Source: Maratus speciosus
Taxonomy: Eukaryota > Arthropoda > Arachnida > Araneae > Salticidae
Direction of reading: 5' to 3'
DNA: 64,000 bases
Assembly: GCA_963932465.1 (NCBI GenBank)
Contig: OZ010787.1
Location: forward strand, 30,508,087-30,572,086
The notes under the pieces were generated by a model, which saw nothing but the letters and a program-made list of their open reading frames with translations, did no database searches and was not told the origin of the DNA. Shown here in pieces: positions 43,546 through 53,911 of the stretch. The position numbers and the translations under genes are program-made. Position 1 is the first letter of the stretch; every line of letters begins with the position of its first letter.

Positions 43546-44085
43546 AAGGGAATATTTCTATTTCAAAAAAGTTGTGGCAATCAAAGAATCTGAATTTTTA
43601 AAAAGTAGCCTACACTTATCGGGTTCCAGCGCGACACTCAAAGTTTTAAATGAAAAAAAGTGTACGATCCTTCTAATTTCGAATGTGTAAGGCACAACGA
43701 TTTTAGTTTAAAAATATTCTTCTTATTTAATTGTATTTTTTGAAACATTTTTCTGTCATTAAATCGGGGAAGAATAATATTCAAAAATAGTGGTGCACAG
43801 ATGAATGATCGTACCTACTCTCATGTACAAATTGAATTTCGTTTTCATAGCTCATCCTTTAAATCAACACTAAAAAACTTATAGTATTAGCATACATAAA
43901 TGTAAAAGATAAAGTTTGCAAAAAATAAATTTATCAAGTTATCATTCACAAACGTTGTCCTGCTAAACACCTTGCTTTAACCCATTGTGCTTGGACAGTA
44001 CATCAAAGTGCCATTAAAAAAACTTGTTATAAAATACATTTAATACATCTATTAGTAGTAATACAGTTTAGATTGAGTAATATAA
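43546..44085. other. No gene; decayed hAT-type and P-type ends
   Basis: 43565-43612 resembles one arm of the CAGTGTTGCCA family, and 42535-42600 the other, with AF between them. TTAA-CCCATTGTGCTTGGACAG at 43979 resembles a P-type end. Confidence 0.4.
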
Positions 44086-44524
44086 GTTCAGTGCGCCTAA
44101 ATGTGATGAACCCTAAATGCGATAATGTTCATTTCCTTGTAATCTTAATGCAACAGTTATAAATAAAAGCTGTATAATGAGGCATCCGATTTTAATGAAC
44201 AAAACCCGAAACATTTATCTACATTTAAAGCGTTTTATATTACACAAATTCCCATTCCAATGAGCATCGCTCATTTTATAGTGCCCCAGTGTTTCGTAAA
44301 TGCGATAAAAAATCCCGAAATACGTTCAAGTTTTTTTTCTGTTAACTTTGAAGATCAAATAAAATTACGGACGTCATTGGCTACCATGTGTGTTTCATTT
44401 ACCAGCAAAGTTAGCTCGTGAAAACGCGAAAAATTTTCAGATTTCAGTTCAAAAGTTTTCCTCGAATTTACGCAACTTGTTTTCTTCGGTTGCTTATTAG
44501 CGACAAAGATAATGTTCTAATTGC

Positions 44525-44676
44525 GGCATAGCTGCCAACATCTTACGCTTTTCTGTACCTCAAAAATTTTATAGTAAATTTTACCAATTTAAATCGCTGT
44601 AATTTGCCAATTAAATAAGGCAAAATTTTCTATTAAATTTTTGTGGTACGAAAAAGTGGAAGAGTTTCAGCTTTGA
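44525..44676. mobile_element. hAT-type element H2
   Basis: GGCATAGCTGCCAACATCTT and arm TTTTTGTGGTACGAAAAAG; core GCCAATTAAATAAGGCAAA. Diverged copy of H1. Confidence 0.65.
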
Positions 44677-44738
44677 AAGCGGAGAGACTTTTACCATATA
44701 AACTAAGGTATATTTATATGGTATTTTCATAAATTGCA

Positions 44739-44946
44739 TTAACCCTTTGTGGACGAGCGACCTGTATTCGTGCCGCGTAAGGTGCTCAGAATCAGTGATT
44801 ATTCTCACCAGTAAATTTTTATTGTAAATTTTGCCTTATTTAATCCGAGCATTTTCCCGATTCAATTAGGCAAAAATTTCTGTTTTGAAAGACCGGAGAT
44901 AACCGATTAAAAATTCTGAAAAAGACGCTTGTCCCGAAGGGGATAA
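44739..44946 (+). mobile_element. TTAA element S1
   Basis: Left CCCTTTGTGGACG, spacer AGC, then GACC...GGTG pairing. Right inverted CCCCTTCGGGACA. Core TTTGCCTTATTTAATCCGAG. Inverted relative S2 at 48653. Confidence 0.75.
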
Positions 44947-45048
44947 AATTATGTGTAAAGCAGAAATTGTGTATAAATAAGCTGCATTGACTCAATAAAT
45001 TAAGAATTTCAAGATGATACTCCAATAGTGTTTTCTTTTACCGCGCAT

Positions 45049-45260
45049 TTAACAAATTGAGAGGCGGTGGGATATATTTTATCCCTCCTACGATTAATGA
45101 AGATATTCACCAGAAAAAATTTTATGAAATTTTACTTTTCTAACTTTGGTGGAAAAAAGTCGTAAAATTGCTTTTCCTTAATTCGAAATAAAAATTTTCT
45201 AATTTTCCGGTGGGAATTCAGCTTTACAGAAACGTAATTGCTTGCCCCTCAAAGGGTTAA
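45049..45260 (-). mobile_element. TTAA element V2
   Basis: TTAA at both ends. The left end has GGGATATATTTTATCCC exactly 16 bp from the TTAA; right inverted CCCTTTGAGGGGC. Interior CTTTTCTAACTTTGGTGG shared with V1. Confidence 0.8.
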
Positions 45261-45457
45261 ACGTGTATTTGAAATGAGCAAAAAAAATACTCATCTTTAA
45301 AATTTTTTATTTTAAAACTGCCATTTTCTAATTCAGTCTCGTATGTACGGGTAACAATTAACTCGCTAGCACGTGCAATCGCCACCAATGTATCTGTTCA
45401 TTTCACAGGAAGTTTACCGATTTTTCAGTAGAACGTTCCATAATAATTTAGAAAATC

Positions 45458-45683
45458 TTAACCCCTTAATTCTCGCTCGCGTCAATAACACGGGCTGAGG
45501 TGTCGTTCGTTATTTCTCGCTCCAGTCATATTTCCCGGCTGAAGATTTATTGCTGGAAAAAACTTCTGAAACCAGAAAAATTTAACTCTCATTTCGGTGT
45601 GAAGTCTTTGAATATTTCCGCTTGGGTTTGGTTTTTGCGCTGACTGTAATGTTGGGCTTTGTATTGCATGTTTCGAAATATGG
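45458..45683 (+). mobile_element. TTAA element B2, left part only
   Basis: TTAA-CCCCTTAATTCTC then sequence matching B1 and B3 to TTTCGAAATATG, ending at the C3 insertion. B sequence does not resume after C3. The frame 45482-45730 lies within it. Confidence 0.7.
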
Positions 45684-45891
45684 TTAACCCTCCGTCTACC
45701 AGACGGGTCCATTGGACCCGACAGGTACATACAAAATATTCATTCAAACCAGAAATTTCTTTAAAATAAACTAAGTATATAAACCAGACAAAAATAAGGT
45801 AAATAAATAAGTTAAATAGTTTTAAATAAAAATTCTGGTGTAGAACGTTTTATTAAAACTTGAATAAAATTCCCGGTAGATCTAGGGTTAA
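45684..45891 (+). mobile_element. TTAA element C3
   Basis: 208 bp with perfect TTAA flanks, same end structure as C1. The only difference from C1 is aaataaAtaag versus aaataaAtgag near the middle. Confidence 0.95.
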
Positions 45892-46390
45892 AGTTAAAAG
45901 ACTGTTAAATATGGATGTTGAAGTATGCATTAAAGTAAAATGTATTCAAGGTTATGAACCGTTATGATATTTTATGTAACTTATTAGTTTATTCAATTAT
46001 TCAATAATAAGCTATTCAACATTCAATTTGGGGCATTTCAACTCTTTAATAAGTAATTAAAATAAGTATAGCAAGTAAATGAATATTTCAAGATGAAATG
46101 ACATGTGTAAAACGCATTGTCTCATTTAGGAAATTGAATGTCTCATTTAGGATTTAACTACAGTAAATGCGACAAAAATTATCTAAATACGACAATGGTA
46201 TATTGTTGGCTTATAGTTTAAAAAAAACGATTCAATTTTTACAAAATTAGTTAGTTTTGAACTAAAGGCACATTATTCAACAATTTTCTAGTTATTAAAA
46301 TATATATTTATTAACCAGATCCCAAATAGTCCCCAAATGCGACAAAACTATGGGGAATCCCGTCGGATTTAGGCACAATGACCTTAATTG

Positions 46391-46999
46391 TTGTAAACAG
46401 ATAGTGTGGCATGCAAAGATTACTACTTTGCAGTATTTTTATTACCTGATTGCCGTTAATTTGCAATAAATTTGATACAACATGAATTTTTCTTGCACGC
46501 CAAATCAGCTAGAAGTTCAAAGTGTTATGACATCGGCGTATGCGTTATCTTGCAACAGTCTTGTTATGAAGTTTCAGTGTTGTCATACTGAGCTTACAGC
46601 AACTTTGCGGTTTTTCAAAGCAAGTCTGTTGCAAATTTTCTGCAAACTAAATTGCTATGAGGGGTTAACTGCTATGTCAACGCGAGTTAAATGGCGTGCT
46701 GATATCGAATATTTAATTGTTGAAAAAGTTCTAATCTCAATCTCAAATCATACTGAGATTCATCGTCGATTAAAGATGACGATTCAGTTGATATATCTAC
46801 TGTCAATTGATCGGCAGTACAATTTTGTGAATAGGCCAGAGAATACAAGCGTGATGTCATCACTAATCGATCGACGTCTCGCTATTGTTGAAATTCACAC
46901 CGAAAAATTTTGAGCAGCAAATTTCTTTTATATTATTTGTGGAATATCTATCATCTTATAAAACAATAATAAGTATTTAAACTTACTGGTGATAATCTG
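46391..46999. other. Unrecognised region with a 143-codon frame
   Basis: An open frame at 46482-46913 encodes 143 residues, longer than expected for this AT content, and the DNA is less AT-rich than its surroundings. I recognise no domain; the protein is cysteine-containing and without a signal peptide. It could be a fragment of an unknown element or chance. Confidence 0.25.
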
Positions 47000-47310
47000 G
47001 AATCTCCCACCAATAAAAAATCAACCAGATGCGGTTGATGTTGCTTTCATCGTAATAATAAAAATATAAAAATATAACGATAGTGAGGTGTCTTGAATGC
47101 ACAGTAAAAGTCAAAACTATATTTTTTTGTTCAAGATAACTGCGTGTTAACGTTTAATAAAGTTCACTGTTCAATAATGTTCATATAAGTTTAATGTTAA
47201 AAAAATGTTCATAAAAGTTTAAAGGAAAAACTAATTTAACAAAAACGCCATAAAGTTCAGTCTTCAAAAGAGAGTCACCTTTAAAAGCTATGTCACACAA
47301 AGCAGAGTTG
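47000..47310 (-). repeat. Extra copy of the non-LTR element 3' tail
   Basis: GTTGATGTTGCTTTCATCGT... to GTCTTCAAAAGAGAGTCACC matches 62260-62500 and partly 47510-47640. It lies just beyond the end of copy 1, so it is probably a separate 5'-truncated insertion. Confidence 0.6.
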
Positions 47311-47469
47311 CTAGTTTGTTCACGTACTTAATCATCCAAACCCAAAACGGATTCGAACCAAAAAATGGCATAGGATACAACGCTCCGGCGCAAAATCCCC
47401 AATTCAATCACCGATGCCGCAGACAACGGAACGCACCTAAAACAACAAGTAAAAACTATCACATAGCCT

Positions 47470-48620
47470 GAAGTAGTTACAGCAGTAAATCATAATAATT
47501 TTATAAAACAATTGATGTTGCTTTCAGCATAATAATAAAAATAAAAATATACATAACAATAGTGAGGTATCTTGAATGTACAGCAAAATTCAAAACAAAA
47601 TAGAACTATTATCAAGATAATGCGTGTTAATGTTCATTAAAACTGATAAATGTTTATAGTACGTCAGTAAGCAAATTGTCAAAAAACAAAATAGTTTAAC
47701 AAAGTAGTTTAATAAAAGTAACGTTGTAAAAATTTATACTTAATAAATGAATATTCCTTATTAAGTGCATTGTACATGGCACACAATTTTCTATAGTTTT
47801 AACGGGTGAAGAGAACGTTTCGAATGTTACATCTCAGTGTACAGTTCTTGTTGAATTTAAATGTACAAGGCATTAACGAACAAAGTCCAGGCAAATAATG
47901 TTGTATACTTCATACACTACCGCAGTTGCATCTGTTATTTGGGCGCTTTCCTTTTTTAAACAGATACTGTGGAAATGATCCGTGTAAAGAAAAAAAAATA
48001 CCTTATCACCTGGGATTGACACAGAAATAAATCATCAACTTTGTTTAATATCGCATAAGTATCTCTTCCCTTGTCCGAATTTTGCCAGGAAATCTGCCAT
48101 TGATCATGTTGAAGCGTTTTGAAATACCGTTTTAATACAGAGGTTGCTGCAGCAATGCGTAGAACTTTGCCATAAAGATCATTTATAATAACTGATCTTG
48201 CCAACATGGCTGCTCTTTCACTTCCTGATATTCCAACAGGCGATTTTATCCGGCCAACATGTATGACTTTGTTATGTAACAGGCGCAAATAATTGAAGAT
48301 ATTAAAAAGCTGACCGTTAGATGGAAATAAATGCTGATGAGCGTAAACTGATGACAAGCTGTTAGTATAAAGATGAAATGAATCATGGGCTGAACCAATG
48401 TACCAATTAATAGCCTTGTCTATCGCTGCCAATTTAGCTTGAAAAACTGAATTATATTCATGTAGTTTTTAATCTCATTTCTAGCATAAAATAAACATTC
48501 CAAACCGTAAATGCAGCTCCTACTGTTCTTCATTCGAGAACTATCAGTATACAACATCAGATGATTCACCACTGGTATTGTATCAACCACTGGCTTAAAA
48601 AAAACAACTTATATTTAAGT
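47470..48620 (-). pseudogene. Non-LTR retrotransposon copy 1: RNase H, C-terminus and 3' tail
   Basis: Minus strand. YTDSSRMKNS (about 48555) marks the first RNase H strand. LYTNSLSSVYA carries N where the usual second D lies, and NKVIHVGRIKSPVGISGSER AAMLA corresponds to the usual KSHxGIxGNExAD. Next come VDDLFLCQSQV and, in another frame, a C-terminal knuckle CNCGSVGSIQHYLFGLC. The order RT, RNase H, C-terminal Cys/His fits the R1/LOA/I group of non-LTR elements. Frameshifts and the D-to-N change make it inactive. The tail runs to about 47470. Confidence 0.75.
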
Positions 48621-48652
48621 TTTCAAAAAAGTAAGTTCATAAAATCTACATC

Positions 48653-48861
48653 TTCAACCCCTTCAGGACGAGAGCCTTTTAGAGAATTTTTAATCTTTTA
48701 TCACCGTTTTTTGAAAACAAAAATTTTTGCCTAATTGAATCGGGAAAATGCTCGGATTAAATAAGGCAAAATTTACAATAAAAATTTACTGGTGACAATA
48801 AACACTGATTCTGAGGACCTTACTCGGCAAGAATGCGGGTCGCTTGTCCCCAAGGGGTTAA
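48653..48861 (-). mobile_element. TTAA element S2
   Basis: Right inverted TTAA-CCCCTTGGGGACA, spacer AGC, GACC...GGTC. Left TTCAA-CCCCTTCAGGACG. Core GGATTAAATAAGGCAAAA. Inserted in the non-LTR copy between its RNase H and RT parts. Confidence 0.75.
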
Positions 48862-49046
48862 AAATCATATTGTCGATCAAGACTGAGTAATTTCCATTAA
48901 TAATATTATAATGTTTACAAGACAAATTCAGTTCTATGTCTAGCGCGACGGAGCACATACCAAAATACATAATGCGTCATCAAAAATCGTACGATATGCC
49001 TTTATAACAGATAGCAGGCATAGACAGATAGCAGACATGAGAGCAT

Positions 49047-49219
49047 TGTAATTTCCAGCGTATAATCTGCGTACCAAACAATCATGTTTCCGCCCAGAAT
49101 TTTTTTAAATTAAAAGTAACTTTTCAAATCGCGGTAAATATTTGCCTTCAATTACCGATTACATTTTCTGTGTTCAAACAGAACTGTTTGGTCTGCTGAT
49201 TATACACCAGAAATTAAAG
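49047..49219. mobile_element. TA-flanked element E2
   Basis: GTAATTTCCAGCGTATAATC at left, GATTATACACCAGAAATTAA at right; centre AAATCGCGGTAAATATTTGC as in E3. Within non-LTR copy 1. Confidence 0.7.
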
Positions 49220-49235
49220 TAATATTTTTATTCCA

Positions 49236-50600
49236 TTTTGATTTAAATCAGGCAACCTGATCCCCTGCTCATATGAAATATGTTTGTTCAAGACAGTATT
49301 GCACTATTTTTCAGATAAATAGAAGGTATACCTCTGTCAGGGATTCTGGCTTTGCGTGTTTTACATGTGAAATCCTTGAGCCTGGTTCGAATCATATCTA
49401 GGTGATCCTCCAGCAAAAATTGCTGTCACCTAAAAATCCCAAATAAACATTATTGTCCTTTACCCTTATACTTTTGTCATTATGTTTAAAATTTGGTCTT
49501 CACCTACTAAGAGTGCGGCTTCCAAATAGCATTGAGGCTGATTTCTCTGCGCGAATTTACAATTGATGATCAGAACAGGTATTCGAAAAGTGTTGAACAC
49601 TAGTATTAGTATTATCTTCTAACGCAGCGTGCTTGTCTGCACCCTCTATGATGACGCTATCATCAGTATAGGAAATATTCAGTTATCCTCTCTCCTTGCA
49701 ACTTTTTAAAATCATATCAGCCACTAGTGCGCAGATAAACGGCTCGAAACATGACCCCTGCGGGCGTCCACGGAATACGGGAAAACATGTTAATCTATGT
49801 GTATATTTAAAGCAATTAAGTCTATTGCTCAGGTAATTTTTAAGTGTTGATTTCATATAATCAAAAATAGGTAAGATATTGATGATATAAGCTACAATAC
49901 GCCAAACCGAAACGTCGCAGGCACCACTGATATCAAAAGAAATCATCGCACAGTATTTATATACTGATAATGTTTCTCCAATAATATTCTTTAACATTAA
50001 AGGTGCTGTTAGAGTGATTCGTCCCTCTCGAAAGCCATGTTGTCCATCATCAAGATAATTAACAGTCTCCAGCATTACAATAACTCTAAGTTTTAAAAGT
50101 CTTTCATATAACTTGCCGATCATAGGAAGAATACTAATATTTATTTCGATACGAATTAATTTTATCAGCTGACCTATTTGGTTTTCGAAAAATATATGAC
50201 CATTCCAGGTTACCAACATGCAGGGAAGTGCCCAAGTGAAAAACATGTATTAAATAGGGTCAACATAAGAGTGGTAAATCTGTTACACAAATATTTGATA
50301 ATTATTCAATCAATTTCGTCCGGACCCGGAGTTTTATTTATGTCCTGAAGACGTAACACGTGAAAAAGCTCTTTTTGTGTAAATGGAATAAAATCAGCTG
50401 ATGAGGAGAAATTGAATGAGTTAATGACCTCATAAGGAACAGAAGGTCGATAACAACGTCAAAATGGCATAAGGCGCATTTCGCTAAGCTATCATATGTG
50501 TCAAACACAGAAGACTCTTCTAATGTAGTAAAAATAATGACACTATGTTTCAGGATTTTACCTCAGACATGACTGTATAGAGATCCATAAGCAAGTGCGT
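49236..50600 (-). pseudogene. Non-LTR retrotransposon copy 1: reverse transcriptase
   Basis: Minus strand. NKTPGPDEID (about 50313-50340) is the PGPD motif before the palm. Next are ISILPMIGKLYERLL, GQHGFREGR and ISFDISGACDVSVW (a form of the first-Asp motif). Then YLSNRLNCFKY and GRPQGSCFEPF (the PQGS motif) follow, and YTDDSV (49655-49669) carries the catalytic DD. The longest continuous frame is 49683-50246; the rest needs frameshifts and stops. The family would copy its RNA at a nicked target. Confidence 0.85.
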
Positions 50601-50638
50601 TCACAGAATGTCAGCCAATCCTGACGTTTTGCACGGCG

Positions 50639-50812
50639 TACCGTAATTTCCATCGTATAATCCGCGGATCAATAATGTTTAGATCCTGAAATTTTTAAAA
50701 ATAAAATGTAACTTCTCAAATCGCGGTAAATATTTGTCTTCAATTACTGAATAAAATTTCTGGGTTCAAACAGAATTCTTTGGTCTGTGGATATACGCTG
50801 GAAATTACGGTA
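50639..50812. mobile_element. TA-flanked element E3, best-preserved ends
   Basis: TA-CCGTAATTTCC at left and GGAAATTACGG-TA at right, both perfect. GTATAATCCGCGGATCAA arm and centre TCAAATCGCGGTAAATATTT. 174 bp including TA. Confidence 0.85.
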
Positions 50813-51154
50813 AATAACTTTTGTAATGTATTCTACCATTAGGATATTTATGCTTGTAATCTTCTCTATTCAAAGTCTTCCTAAAACTCTTATACAAGCG
50901 TTGACTTTATTTCTTTCAACCCTAAGAATTTCGGTATACCATTTTACCGTACGTTTATATGACAATGATCCCCTTTTAAAACAAACACTCATAATTTCAT
51001 GCAAAATGTTGGAAAAATTGGGCGTCCAATCCTCTAGTAGCGTCAGGAATAAAACCTCTACATAAGGTTGTGTTCATGAACAGATGAAGATATTCCAAGA
51101 GTCTTTTGTTGAATTTGTATAAACTTTTATTTTGTTTTTTCTCTTGTGTAGCCC
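50813..51154. other. No gene seen
   Basis: Contains the 79-residue frame 50826-51065, which has no recognisable motif. Confidence 0.35.
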
Positions 51155-51470
51155 TTAACCCTCTCGCTGCGTAATTGTTTTATCAAAATAGCTTCGAAAA
51201 TTGCGTACTTAATTCCTTCGCGACGAGAGTCTTTTAAGAAATTTTATTCTTTTGCCAGCGGTTTTTCAAAACAAAAAATTTCGTCTCATTTAATCGGGAA
51301 AATGCTCCGATTAGAAAAGGCAAAATTTACAATAAAAAGTAACTGGTGGGAATGATCAAGGCGGGTACCTTAGACGAAGAAAATGCTCCCCGATGAAATC
51401 TCGGGTTGGGCAAATTTTGCTACTTTTACGTTGCCCGAGAAACTCTCGGGTTGTGCAGCGAGAGGGTTAA
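51155..51470 (-). mobile_element. TTAA element R2
   Basis: Left CCCTCTCGCTGCG; right inverted CCCTCTCGCTGCA, spacer CAA, palindrome CCCGAGA-AAC-TCTCGGG (51434-51450), 16 bp from TTAA 51467-51470. An S-like segment (TTAATTCCTTCGCGACGAG from about 51209, core CTCATTTAATCGGG) fills the middle. Confidence 0.85.
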
Positions 51471-51729
51471 AGAGGGATCAAGAATAAGGTGAAACCTGCT
51501 GAAGCGATGATCGCTGTATGAAAAGGCACTATCAGCCATCTAAAACCTGTGAAATTTCTTTACCGCCCAGCTTAAGACCTGGATGGCCCTTACGGTTTTC
51601 TTGAACATAAATATGAGGTGCCTCTAGGTGATTCGGAATATATTGGTCCTGAGACATTAGTAACTATAAAACTCATATTTCACCTACTTAATAAAAGGGA
51701 AATTTTCGTTCCAATATTCTGTTCTATTT
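51471..51729. other. No gene seen
   Basis: Short spacer. 51681-51725 resembles an internal piece of a Q element (ACCTACTTAATAAAAGGGAA). Confidence 0.35.
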
Positions 51730-52292
51730 CTGTTCTGTTAATTCTTGCTGCCGTCAATATCACGGGCTGAGGTGTCGTTCGTTATATCTCGTGCCCGTCA
51801 TATTTCCGGTCTGGAGATTTATTGCTGGAAAAAACTTCTGAAAAAAGAAAATTTTATTGAGCATTTCGGTGTGAAGTCTTTAAATATTAGCGCTTGGGTT
51901 TAGTTTTTGGTGCTGATTGTGATGTCGGCCATTGTACTGCATGTTTTCTAATATATCACACTCAAAAAAATATTAATAATCAAAATTTAATGTATATTAT
52001 ATTATTTCAAATATTATTTGTAAAAATTTGATGATGATAAATAAAGATCTAAGATGTTAAAAATAAAGGTCTTATTCGCATTAATTTGTATGGTCTAAAA
52101 CAAACATTAAAACACAGAATTCTCGCATGAAGGATTTTCCACAAATGTGAATTTGTACTATCATCTCTTTATTTCGCCTTAAAAAATAATTGGATATTTT
52201 ATATAGAAATCTTATCATTATTCAATTTCTGTAATAAAAAACAAGTACATTTCGATGTTTTGCCAAATATTAAGCGACCGTTAAGGCGTTAA
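51730..52292 (+). mobile_element. TTAA element B3, unoccupied reference
   Basis: Full-length B without the mariner-like insertion of B1. Right end GGCG-TTAA (52289-52292). The segment 51985-52025 corresponds to the place where B1 was opened. The left outer TTAA-CCCC is missing and the copy starts at the inner TTAATTCTTGC. Confidence 0.75.
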
Positions 52293-52298
52293 AGAAAC

Positions 52299-52473
52299 AC
52301 CACAATTCCCGGCCTGTAATCCGCGGATCACACAATTACTTTGCGACCTGGAAATCTTATTTCATGAAACATAACTTATGATATCGCGGTAAATATTAAA
52401 CTTCATCTATTAAATAAAATTTCTGGATCGAAACATGATTCTTTGATCCGCAAATTATAGCCAGGATATTAGG
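52299..52473. mobile_element. TA-type element E4, worn
   Basis: CACAATTCCCGGCCTGTAATCC and right arm TTTGATCCGCAAATTATAG; centre ATATCGCGGTAAATATTAAA. Confidence 0.65.
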
Positions 52474-52622
52474 AACTTAAAATGGAGGAGTGCATAATAT
52501 TTTTTAATGTGTGGGAGTTTATTGAAATGCTTGGCTTCTTTAAAACATAGCCAGGAAGTTTGTGCGAAATACTAAAGTACGAAAATAAACCGAAAATGTT
52601 TATAATACACTGGTCTCCAAAC

Positions 52623-52812
52623 CAGTGTTGCCAGGTGGCTGCTTTTTTTAAAATCAGATATCTTGATTGGCACCAATTTTCTGAAATGATAAAATTGACC
52701 TTGTTTTCGCCTTAAATATTATGTCATTAAATATGGCAAATTTTACTATTTGAAAAAAGTGGTGCCAATCAAGAAATCTGAAATTTAAAAAAGTAGCCCA
52801 CTGGCAACACTG
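52623..52812. mobile_element. hAT-type element, copy c
   Basis: Perfect 8-bp duplication CTCCAAAC (52615-52622, 52813-52820). Ends CAGTGTTGCCAGGTGGC and inverted CAGTGTTGCCAGTGGGC. Arms CTTGATTGGCACCA. Confidence 0.9.
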
Positions 52813-53911
52813 CTCCAAACGTTAAGCTACAGGGACTGGATGCTTTCGTTTGTACACGGTTTTTCGAAGATCTACCAACATTATTGGCGAATTGTTCTTG
52901 AAATTCCGGAATGTAAAGAATACGTTTGATTTCATATTTCTGATAAGGAAACCACTTTTGGTGCTGCTCGCACCTAGCATAGAGACCTGGTGCATTTTTT
53001 AGCTGTATACATAAAAGTTAGAGAACCGATAAATTTCTTTGTTAAAATAATATCTTATATACTTTTCTATACTTCTAATTTTTTATTATTACATTTTTAG
53101 TTGTTCATTTCACGCCAAAAGTGACTTAAGTCGCAAAATATTGAGCTACAATTTTTCCGCTCGCTTTATCCTGAGAGTAAATACAGTACATAGGGTGACT
53201 GCGTCAGTAGTTGATAAATTTTTTTTAAATATTGCACCATTTCAGGCGGAAACCAGTTTTACACGTGGCACTAGACAGAATATTTTTGTCTAAATGTTGG
53301 AGCACCTGATGTCACATTGTTGTGAGCTACGTCCTGTAAGAGAGGCCATTTTATGGCCTCTTATATATTTTTTTTTTTATTAGAAAATGCAAAAATTTAG
53401 TTTTTGATTAGTTAGAGACAATTACATTTAGTTAAAATAATCAACTTCCATATTGCTTATTTCAAATGATAGTTTTATATGAAATATTGTTAATCACAGC
53501 TTAAGCACGATATTTTAAAGATTACTTTTTGAATTTGAGACTGGTTTCTTCGATTGATCAACTACTGGGGAAATGGCAATTAAAGAAACTATTTAATTAC
53601 AATTTTGTTGCTATTTAATTTCAGCAGATTTCATTTTTCCCCATTGTAGGACAATCATTAAGGGTTGTAGCAATCATGTTAGTTTACTTCTAAAACTTAA
53701 AAGGAAGGAAATATATAATAATATATAATATAAAATATATAATATAAATATATAATATAAATATATAATATATAATATAATATAATAAAAACCACGTATC
53801 ACCGAACTTATGTGATCAACTACGAGCTCGGCCATCCTATTAGAATTATATCAGATTGCGATTTGTTTGAAAATTGATAGCATAAGGAACATTAATTAGG
53901 TCTTTTTAGGG
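52813..53911. other. No gene; shared segment and short hairpin
   Basis: 52890-53035 (ACCACTTTTGGTGCTGCTCG) matches 57335-57410 in inverted orientation. AGAGGCCATTTTATGGCCTCT (53342-53362) is a short hairpin. An ATATAATATAA-type tract covers 53710-53795. Confidence 0.45.

Larger units (their letters stand above)
44090..46385. mobile_element. Possible large element AL with subterminal repeats
   Basis: TGCGCCTAAATGTGATG at the left and inverted TGTGCCTAAATCCGACG at the right could be termini. CCTAAATGNGAY or TAAATGCGAYAA variants recur several times within 300 bp of both ends. Between them lie H2, S1, V2, B2 and C3. No coding sequence or target duplication recognised. Confidence 0.4.

Noticed and set aside
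43979..44060. Complete P-type element
   Set aside because: Only the left end resembles P1; no matching right end or TTAA at the expected distance.
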